Source: Clostridia bacterium (GTDB taxonomy: Bacteria; Bacillota; Clostridia; Oscillospirales; Butyricicoccaceae). From it: a DNA stretch of 20,028 bases. The stretch lies in the NCBI GenBank assembly GCA_017560175.1, contig JAFYOK010000172.1, positions 1 to 20,028 on the forward strand. Reading direction: 5' to 3'. Shown in pieces: positions 15,042 to 20,028 of this stretch. Below the pieces are notes generated by a model. The model was not told the DNA's origin. It was given only the letters and a program-made list of their open reading frames with translations, and did no database searches. Every line of letters starts with the position of its first letter. Position 1 is the stretch's first letter. The position numbers and the translations under genes were made by a program.

Positions 15042-15153
15042 TGTCATTCTGAGCGGAGTGTAACGAAGTCGAAGAATCTCACACACAGATAAAAGAATCC
15101 TCCGTGTTGATAATGCTCGGTGTGAGATCCCTCGACTGATGCTCGGGATGACA
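15042..15153. repeat. MITE-like inverted repeat element (TGTCATTCTGAGC family)
   Basis: The element begins TGTCATTCTGAGC and ends GCTCGGGATGACA. Its arms extend inward to AATCTCACAC and GTGTGAGATC, so 30-40 bases of each end are imperfectly complementary, with a short AT-richer centre. It has no coding capacity. From general knowledge, sequences of this TGTCATTCTGAGC...GAATCT type are dispersed through many bacterial genomes and often produce spurious ORF calls. It could fold into one long hairpin in RNA or DNA. Confidence 0.75.
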
Positions 15154-15180
15154 AGGTAGATTTGTGCCGGAGATTTGCTC

Positions 15181-15205
15181 GGGAGGGTCAAGACCCTCCC
15201 CTACA
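15181..15205. repeat. GC-rich hairpin repeat, GGGAGGGTC/GACCCTCCC
   Basis: GGGAGGGTC (15181-15189) and GACCCTCCC (15192-15200) form a perfect 9-bp stem, followed by CTACA. There is no T-run, so it is not a normal terminator. A closely similar TGTAGGGG-type hairpin unit is, to my knowledge, a recurrent intergenic repeat in related gut Clostridia; this was not searched. Confidence 0.55.
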
Positions 15206-15329
15206 ATCGTCTAACAGAAAATCGACAGTTCACTCCATCTTTTTCTCCCAAAAACAGGAACCTTTCCGCCCATTCTCCCGTCCAAAGGCGGATCGCATAA
15301 AACACTTATTAAAAGAAAGGAAAACCAAC

Positions 15330-16406
15330 ATGAAAAGAATCTTCTCTATGCTGCTGGCTCTCCTGCTGAGCGTCAGCCTGCTGACCATGCCTGCCATGGC
15401 GGCAAACGATGACCTGCTCATCCTCAGCCCCACCCCTCTTTCTTCCGCACAGCAGCAGAACACCGCCGAAGCCCTCAAGTATCTGAATCTGTTCCGTGGT
15501 TCCGACAAGGGCTTTGAGCTGGATCGTGCACCCACACGTATGGAAGCCGTCATCATGCTCATCCGCCTGCTGGGTCAGGAATATGAGATCTATGGTGATG
15601 AAAACGGCAACCCTTATGTCCATCCCTTCACCGATGCTCCTGTATGGCAGGATGCAAACGACTATCTGGGCTATGCCTATGCCACAGGTCTGACCAAGGG
15701 CAAGACAGAAACCACCTTCGATCCCAACTCTCCCGCTTCTCTGCGTGAGGTCATGACCATGACCCTCCGTGCTCTGGGCTATGTCGATACCGACGAAGCC
15801 AAGATGTGGGACATCTGGGAGACCAAGGCTGCAGAGATCGGCCTGACCGCCGACAAGAGCGGTGAGTTCACCCGTGGTGATGCCGTCATGCTCTACTGGA
15901 ATGCCCTCTACTGCAAGACCAATGCTTCCGAAGCACCTCTGTATGAGAGCCTGTACATTGCACCCGAAACCATGGAACTGGCTTCGAAGGTTCAGGCCGG
16001 CAACGTCGACCTGGAAAAGGACGACCTGGAAACCATCATGACCTTCCTCTACGCCAAGACTCCCGGCATCTATGCTTACATTGGCTACATGCCCCTGGAT
16101 AAGGAAGATCCCGAAGGCGTTGCCATGCGCATCGGTTCTTCCGACATCGACTTCAGGGAAGCACTGGCTGCCGAGCCCATGATGATGGCACAGGCACATT
16201 CCATCGTTCTGCTGCGTCTCAACGAAGGTGCCGATGCCAACCGGATCATGGACACCATGAAGGCCACCGTCAACCCCAATAGATGGATCTGCGTCGGCGT
16301 TGACCCCGAGAATGTCCGTACAGCTGTCCATGGTGATCTGGTCCTGCTGGCCGTCGACCATAACAGCGCAGCCTTTATCGACGCTTTCCAGTCGATGGTC
16401 AAGTAA
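15330..16406 (+). CDS. Secreted S-layer homology (SLH) protein with a DUF4358-like C-terminal domain
   Basis: The 358-residue protein begins with a clear Sec signal peptide (MKRI, hydrophobic core, AMA cleavage near residue 25). Residues about 43-83, 95-150 and 155-200 form three SLH-type repeats, with FELDRAPTRMEAVIMLIRLLG, DAPVWQDANDYLGYAY...TFDPNSPASLREV and a degenerate third copy ending FTRGDAVMLYWNAL. SLH modules bind pyruvylated secondary wall polysaccharide. The C-terminal part (about 230-358) includes AQAHSIVLLRL, NRWICVGVDPENV and GDLVLLAVD, which resembles DUF4358. The ATG at 15330 follows AAAGAAAGG. The SGNH lipoprotein gene starts three bases after the stop. The SLH assignment is strong; the tail assignment is from memory of the family pattern. 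Confidence 0.85.
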   Translation: MKRIFSMLLALLLSVSLLTMPAMAANDDLLILSPTPLSSAQQQNTAEALKYLNLFRGSDKGFELDRAPTRMEAVIMLIRLLGQEYEIYGDENGNPYVHPFTDAPVWQDANDYLGYAYATGLTKGKTETTFDPNSPASLREVMTMTLRALGYVDTDEAKMWDIWETKAAEIGLTADKSGEFTRGDAVMLYWNALYCKTNASEAPLYESLYIAPETMELASKVQAGNVDLEKDDLETIMTFLYAKTPGIYAYIGYMPLDKEDPEGVAMRIGSSDIDFREALAAEPMMMAQAHSIVLLRLNEGADANRIMDTMKATVNPNRWICVGVDPENVRTAVHGDLVLLAVDHNSAAFIDAFQSMVK

Positions 16407-16409
16407 ATC

Positions 16410-17618
16410 ATGAATCCCAATACAACACGTATCATTGCACGCATCATCGCCGGTTTCCTTGCCGGTGTAATGATCCTTTCCCTGCTGCTCTCCCTGGTGG
16501 GCTGCGGCAGCAATCCCCGGTCGGATGCGCCAGTCACTGAACAGACCACCGAAGCCGAAGAGGAAACGCCCAAAGCCGAAGTGTCTGTCGAAGACCCGGC
16601 ATCCGAAACCGTGACCGATACCGAATCCACAGAGAAGCCTGCCCTTGATGAGCAGGCTTCTTCTGAGCCGGAGGAAGTCCCTGCCGAAGACGTTGAAGAA
16701 GAAGCCGCACCCTTGCCAGATGCCCCTGCTGAAGAACTGCCTGCAGAACCCGAAACCCCTGCACAGCCCGAAGAACCTGCCGCTCCTTCGGTTATCACTC
16801 CCGATACCAATGGCATGATGCAGGTGGGCGACAGCTGGCTACAGGATCCCGGTGCTTTTAATGAAAGCTCCATTGCATCCTTTGCTTCCAAGCTGCAGAA
16901 GATCCGCAGCAACTACCTGGGCGGCGCAGCCAATGTGGTCTGGTCGATCATTCCCGACAAGAGCACCTATGCACAGGACAGGATCTCGTCCTACCTCGAC
17001 CATAATGCCATGGTCAGCAAAGCCAAGGCCGGCCTTTCGGGCTGGACCTATGTAGAAATCGGCAATCTACTCTCCTTCGATGACTACCTGCTGACCGATG
17101 GCCACTGGCGCCAAGAGCGCATCGTTCCTGTTGCCAATGCCATTGCACAGGCTCTGGGATTCTCGGTCTCCAAGGGTGACTTTGCCCAGAAAAGCGCAAG
17201 CGGTTTCGGCGGCGATTACGCCAAGTACAGCGGCACCACCGAAAGCATCTCGTGGATGGAAAGCGCTTATACAGCTGCCACTGTCTGCGACAACTTCCAG
17301 AATCCCGGCCGCACAGCGGTCTATGACAGCGGTCTGATCCACAGCAACAGCCCCTACGATCTCTTCGCAGGCGGCCCCACTCCGCTGGTCACGCTGAAAA
17401 ACAGCACCATTGACAACGGCAGACGCCTCATCGTCTTCCGCGATTCCTTCGGCAGCAGCCTGTCTCCCCTGCTGCTGGGTGGATACAGCGAGATCGTCCT
17501 GATCGACCTTCGCTATATGAGTTCCTCCCTGCTGCCCCAGTATATCGATGCCAACGGCGCCGATGTACTCTTCCTCTTCAGCGCCCGCGTGGTCAACAAC
17601 AGCTCCCTGCTGAGATAA
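16410..17618 (+). CDS. DHHW/AlgX-like SGNH-hydrolase lipoprotein
   Basis: The 402-residue protein starts with a membrane segment ending in a lipobox LVGC (Cys32), so it is probably an extracellular lipoprotein. Residues about 33-128 are a low-complexity Glu/Pro/Ala/Thr-rich spacer that could cross the wall. The folded domain follows and carries a D230-G-H232-W motif and then R-D-S346-F. This order (D-x-H-W before D-S-F) is that of AlgX/AlgJ and DHHW proteins, which transfer or remove acetyl groups on surface polysaccharides. It lacks a visible ribosome binding site and starts three bases after the SLH gene, suggesting coupled translation. A partner membrane-bound O-acyltransferase (MBOAT) is usual for this family but none is seen in the window. 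A terminator follows at 17632. Confidence 0.8.
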   Translation: MNPNTTRIIARIIAGFLAGVMILSLLLSLVGCGSNPRSDAPVTEQTTEAEEETPKAEVSVEDPASETVTDTESTEKPALDEQASSEPEEVPAEDVEEEAAPLPDAPAEELPAEPETPAQPEEPAAPSVITPDTNGMMQVGDSWLQDPGAFNESSIASFASKLQKIRSNYLGGAANVVWSIIPDKSTYAQDRISSYLDHNAMVSKAKAGLSGWTYVEIGNLLSFDDYLLTDGHWRQERIVPVANAIAQALGFSVSKGDFAQKSASGFGGDYAKYSGTTESISWMESAYTAATVCDNFQNPGRTAVYDSGLIHSNSPYDLFAGGPTPLVTLKNSTIDNGRRLIVFRDSFGSSLSPLLLGGYSEIVLIDLRYMSSSLLPQYIDANGADVLFLFSARVVNNSSLLR

Positions 17619-17631
17619 CTGAGATACAAGA

Positions 17632-17660
17632 AAAAAGCTCCTTCGGGAGCTTTTTCTTTT
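17632..17660 (+). terminator. Intrinsic terminator after the SGNH lipoprotein gene
   Basis: AAAAAGCTCC (17632-17641) pairs with GGAGCTTTTT (17646-17655) around a TTCG tetraloop, followed by CTTTTTG. It ends the SLH-SGNH operon just before the next promoter. Confidence 0.93.
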
Positions 17661-17669
17661 TGTATTTTG

Positions 17670-17678
17670 TGGTATAAT
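17670..17678 (+). promoter_or_regulatory. Extended -10 promoter of the M28 peptidase gene
   Basis: TGGTATAAT is an extended -10 (TGN-TATAAT), about 35 bases before the start codon. Upstream is only the terminator T-tract (TTTTTC), so the -35 is poor and the extended -10 probably compensates. Confidence 0.65.
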
Positions 17679-17712
17679 GGGTGCATATTTATTTGCAAAG
17701 GAGAACTCCATC

Positions 17713-19017
17713 ATGCACGAATATCATCCTTTTGATCTGGTCGAGCGCATGTCCTTCCTGCGCTACGGCGGCACCGACGAAGAGCTGCGCGCAGCCAACA
17801 TCCTGCTGGACGAGATCAAGAAGCTGGGCGGCGAAGGCCATCTGGAAGAGTTCCGGATCCCTGCCTGTGAACTGAAGAAGTACACCGCAAAGGTCATTGC
17901 TCCCTATGAGAAGGAACTGGAAGTTATGGCCTACGGCTGCTCGGGCACTCTGCCCCAGGGCGGCGCTGACCTCAAGCTCTATTATGCCGAGCGCGGTCTG
18001 CCCGAAGACTATCTGGGCATGGATGATCTGTCGGATACTGCCGTCATCATCAACGAACTCAACTATGATGCTTACAAGCTGCTGTGCAAGAAGAATGCCG
18101 CTGCTTTTATCACCATTTCTAACAAGCATTGGGATAACAACAACACCAACGATCTGATCTACCGTCCCCTCCGCAAGAACTTCACCGACAACGGCAAGAT
18201 CCCCGGCTTTATGATCTGGGCCAGCGATGCCACCGACCTGGTTCGCGACGGTGCATCCATGATCCATCTGGAGCTGGAGGCTGAAGAGATGGAGCGCACA
18301 TCCCGTAATGTCGTCGCCACCATTCCCGGTGCTGAGATCCAGAACGAGTCCATCGTCATTACCGCCCACTATGACAGCGTTATGGTCGGCACAGGCGCAT
18401 GGGACAACGCCACAGGTTCGGCTGCCATCATGTCGATCTACAACCACTTCCTGGAGAACAAGCCCCGCCGTACCCTCCACTTCGTCTGGTGCGGTACCGA
18501 AGAGCAGGGCCTGCTGGGCAGCAAGGCCTATGTCGAGCAGCATCCCGAGCAGATCGAGAAGGAGATCAAGTTCTGCTTCAACTTCGATATGTGCGGCACC
18601 GTCCTCGGCCCCAACCTGGTCTTTGTCACCGGCGGCGATGACCTCAAGCACCTGGCCGAGCAGTTCTGCCGTGAGTATGGCATGAGTGCCGACATCAAGC
18701 AGATCGTCCACTCCAGCGACTCTGCTCCCTTCTGCGATAAGGGCATCCCTGCGCTGGGTCTGTCCCGCGGTTCCAAGACCTGCGAGATCCATACACGCAA
18801 TGACGTCATCTTCCCCCTGTCGGCCAAGCAGCTGGAGAAGGACAGCGCTTTTGCTGCCGCCTTCATCGGCCGCGTTGCCAACAGCCGTATCATCCCCGTG
18901 CCCATGGGCATGCCTGCCAACATGAAGGATAATATCGAAAAGTACTTCATGCGCGATAAGACCACCCTCGCCCAGGATGCCGAAAAGGCAGCCAAAGCCA
19001 AGGAAGAAAAGAAGTAA
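17713..19017 (+). CDS. M28 family zinc metallopeptidase (aminopeptidase-like), no signal peptide
   Basis: The 434-residue protein has all five predicted M28 metal and catalytic positions: His219 (ITAHYDS), Asp231 (GAWDNATG), Glu263-Glu264 (GTEEQGLLGS), Asp292 (NFDMCG) and His360 (EIHTRND). These bind two zinc ions and position the general base. An apical-type domain is inserted in the N-terminal half (about 70-190). M28 enzymes are often exported, but this one has no signal peptide or membrane helix, so it is probably cytosolic and may process peptides or modified amino acids. The ATG at 17713 follows AAAGGAG nine bases upstream; an in-frame upstream ATG at 17677 overlaps the promoter and is rejected. 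The C-terminus is a short Lys/Glu/Ala tail. It is a single-gene unit. Confidence 0.9.
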   Translation: MHEYHPFDLVERMSFLRYGGTDEELRAANILLDEIKKLGGEGHLEEFRIPACELKKYTAKVIAPYEKELEVMAYGCSGTLPQGGADLKLYYAERGLPEDYLGMDDLSDTAVIINELNYDAYKLLCKKNAAAFITISNKHWDNNNTNDLIYRPLRKNFTDNGKIPGFMIWASDATDLVRDGASMIHLELEAEEMERTSRNVVATIPGAEIQNESIVITAHYDSVMVGTGAWDNATGSAAIMSIYNHFLENKPRRTLHFVWCGTEEQGLLGSKAYVEQHPEQIEKEIKFCFNFDMCGTVLGPNLVFVTGGDDLKHLAEQFCREYGMSADIKQIVHSSDSAPFCDKGIPALGLSRGSKTCEIHTRNDVIFPLSAKQLEKDSAFAAAFIGRVANSRIIPVPMGMPANMKDNIEKYFMRDKTTLAQDAEKAAKAKEEKK

Positions 19018-19034
19018 GATTTTCTTATAACAAA

Positions 19035-19066
19035 AACAGCCACCCGATCTGGGTGGCTGTTTCTGT
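19035..19066 (+). terminator. Intrinsic terminator of the M28 peptidase gene
   Basis: AACAGCCACCC (19035-19045) pairs with GGGTGGCTGTT (19051-19061) around GATCT, followed by TCTGTTAG. The T-tail is short, but the 11-bp stem is strong. Confidence 0.85.
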
Positions 19067-19096
19067 TAGATAATTGTGGATGACACACACCATCTA

Positions 19097-19124
19097 TTTA
19101 CTTAATTAAAATATATGATATAAT
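19097..19124 (+). promoter_or_regulatory. Promoter of the EF-hand protein gene
   Basis: TTTACT (19097-19102), a 16-base spacer and TATAAT (19119-19124) with a TG two bases before it (TGATATAAT) make a promoter with an extended -10. It lies in very AT-rich DNA and leaves a leader of about 70 bases. Confidence 0.7.
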
Positions 19125-19202
19125 ATTTTTATATTCCAATATTCGCGAAAATAACAATCTCTGTATTGAGAACCCTCTCACAACAGAAAGGAATGTGAAG
19201 AT

Positions 19203-20028
19203 ATGAAAAAACGTTTTGAATCCCTTGTTGGTGGAATCAAAAAATCTGCCAATGCGCTGATTGACAACACGCTTCAGGCCGTTGACCAAAATGATGACGG
19301 TAAGTTTGATTTCTCTGATGTCGCTGCCATGGCAGAATCCGTAGGAAACGCAGTTAAAAAAGGTTCGCAGGCAGTTATGGAAACTGCAGAAGAAAAAGCA
19401 CGACTTATGGAGCTGAAATCTCTGCAGCCCATTTTCCCCGATACACTCAGCGATGCTAATTTCTCTATGCCCAAGTTTATTCGTGTTGTTGAGCGCGAAA
19501 AAAAATATATCGACAGCATCGTCTGCCAAGGCTCGATCGGTTACAACTCCGAACAAAAGGGACTACATATCGTCAATATTTTTAAAGATTCTCTGGAATC
19601 TTTTGGCCTGAACTTCTATCCAGATCCGGATTGCGAGTTTTACTATGTCGACCCCAGCGATCGTGATCGCTACATTTCGTTGGATGAATACTTTGCTTAT
19701 ATCAAGATTGTTCGCATCAATGAACTCAAGAAATTGGCTCAGGATCTTGGTGCAAAAAGATTCCGCGTTACTTACATGGAAGAGCAAGTATCTTTCACAG
19801 AAAAAAACATGAAAGCCAGCTTGAAAACTCCCGTCAGTGCAGAAGTTTCCCACAGCATTAGTGAAAAGAAGTTTACAAATATCAAAATCGAATCTGAAAG
19901 TGATTTTCCCGGTCATGCTCCCATCAAGCCTCAGCTTAAATATATGCAACATGACCCCAGCATTCAAAACCTTATTGCTATGCGTATGGATGAAAGTTCT
20001 CCGCTTTTGCACGAAAAATTTATGATTA
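19203..20028 (+). CDS. Unrecognised protein with an N-terminal EF-hand loop, runs off the right edge
   Basis: An open frame starts with ATG at 19203, ten bases after AAAGGA, and stays open for 275 codons to the window end. Residues 28-39 (DQNDDGKFDFSD) form a full EF-hand/dockerin-type calcium loop with Asp28, Asn30, Asp32, Asp36 and Asp39 as ligands. A helical Lys/Glu/Ala-rich region follows (about 40-72). A later segment (151-162, PSDRDRYISLDE) resembles a degenerate second loop. The middle and C-terminal parts are mixed alpha/beta, with no signal peptide, no membrane helix and no catalytic motif I can name. I do not recognise the family. Codon use is AT-richer (many AAA, GAA, TTT) than all genes to its left, which suggests a different history. 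The end of the protein lies outside the window. Confidence 0.75.
   Translation, partial: MKKRFESLVGGIKKSANALIDNTLQAVDQNDDGKFDFSDVAAMAESVGNAVKKGSQAVMETAEEKARLMELKSLQPIFPDTLSDANFSMPKFIRVVEREKKYIDSIVCQGSIGYNSEQKGLHIVNIFKDSLESFGLNFYPDPDCEFYYVDPSDRDRYISLDEYFAYIKIVRINELKKLAQDLGAKRFRVTYMEEQVSFTEKNMKASLKTPVSAEVSHSISEKKFTNIKIESESDFPGHAPIKPQLKYMQHDPSIQNLIAMRMDESSPLLHEKFMI

Larger units (their letters stand above)
15001..15329. other. Gene-free stretch holding two repeat elements
   Basis: I find no credible gene here. It holds a MITE-like imperfect inverted-repeat element (15042-15153), a GC-rich hairpin (15181-15200), and a plain leader for the SLH gene ending in AAAGAAAGG. A stem CCGCC/GGCGG (around 15267-15293) may fold in the leader. 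No convincing -35/-10 pair for the SLH gene is visible. Confidence 0.6.

Noticed and set aside
14631..15191. Minus-strand open frame spanning the repeat and the end of the transporter gene
   Set aside because: Its first part is a translation of the MITE-like repeat, a known source of spurious proteins, and the rest is antisense to the transporter gene.
15181..15205. GC-rich hairpin as terminator of the transporter operon
   Set aside because: No T-run follows on either strand, so it does not meet the pattern of an intrinsic terminator.
15309..16361. Minus-strand open frame (350 codons) opposite the SLH gene
   Set aside because: The plus strand has a signal peptide and SLH repeats; the antisense frame has none of these and no start signals.
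17689..18792. Minus-strand open frame (367 codons) opposite the M28 peptidase
   Set aside because: The plus-strand protein has all five M28 metal and catalytic positions, so the antisense frame is a shadow.
19563..20012. Minus-strand open frame at the right edge
   Set aside because: It is antisense to the EF-hand gene, which has a promoter, a ribosome binding site and a frame open to the window end.

Overview
The window looks like a chromosomal segment of a Gram-positive Clostridia species, most likely in the Oscillospiraceae/Ruminococcaceae (Faecalibacterium-Gemmiger-Subdoligranulum type). The reasons are strong purine-rich ribosome binding sites, sigma-A type promoters, many intrinsic terminators, a TPP riboswitch, S-layer homology and CsaB-type cell wall genes, and a fairly GC-rich coding style. 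This placement is inferred from style and gene content, not from a marker gene. There is no rRNA, tRNA, CRISPR array, transposase or phage gene in the window.

Layout. Positions 1-2105 (minus strand) hold a thiamine block: thiN (thiamine pyrophosphokinase), then a TPP riboswitch with its own promoter and terminator, then thiM and thiE (thiE runs off the left edge). Divergent from it, 2308-4665 is a fused FeoA-FeoB ferrous iron transporter, with a strong promoter and two matching dyad operators. Positions 4712-6395 (minus) hold a two-gene operon: an alkaline-phosphatase-superfamily hydrolase and a nitrilase-family amidohydrolase. Divergent from that, 6522-7813 encodes an EFR1-type flavodoxin/ferredoxin protein and an acetyltransferase. 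Positions 8050-10501 encode a glycerol-dehydrogenase-like enzyme and a YjiH-type membrane protein, behind a leader that contains an intrinsic terminator. Convergent to it, 10562-11719 (minus) encodes a calcineurin-type phosphoesterase and a small two-helix membrane protein.

The right half is mostly cell-surface biology on the plus strand: a fused glycosyltransferase/CsaB pyruvyltransferase (11911-14115), an EamA/DMT exporter (14128-15000), an intergenic stretch with a MITE-like repeat, a secreted SLH-domain protein with a DUF4358-like tail (15330-16406), a DHHW/AlgX-like SGNH lipoprotein (16410-17618) and an M28 metallopeptidase (17713-19017). CsaB-type enzymes pyruvylate the wall polymer that SLH domains bind, so the CsaB fusion and the SLH protein plausibly act in one anchoring pathway. 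The last gene (19203 to the right edge) is AT-richer, unrecognised, and carries a clear EF-hand loop. It may mark the start of accessory DNA.

The points most worth a second look are the attenuator-like leader before the dehydrogenase, the duplicated operator before feoAB, the SLH-DUF4358/DHHW pair without a visible acyltransferase partner, and the EF-hand protein at the right edge.
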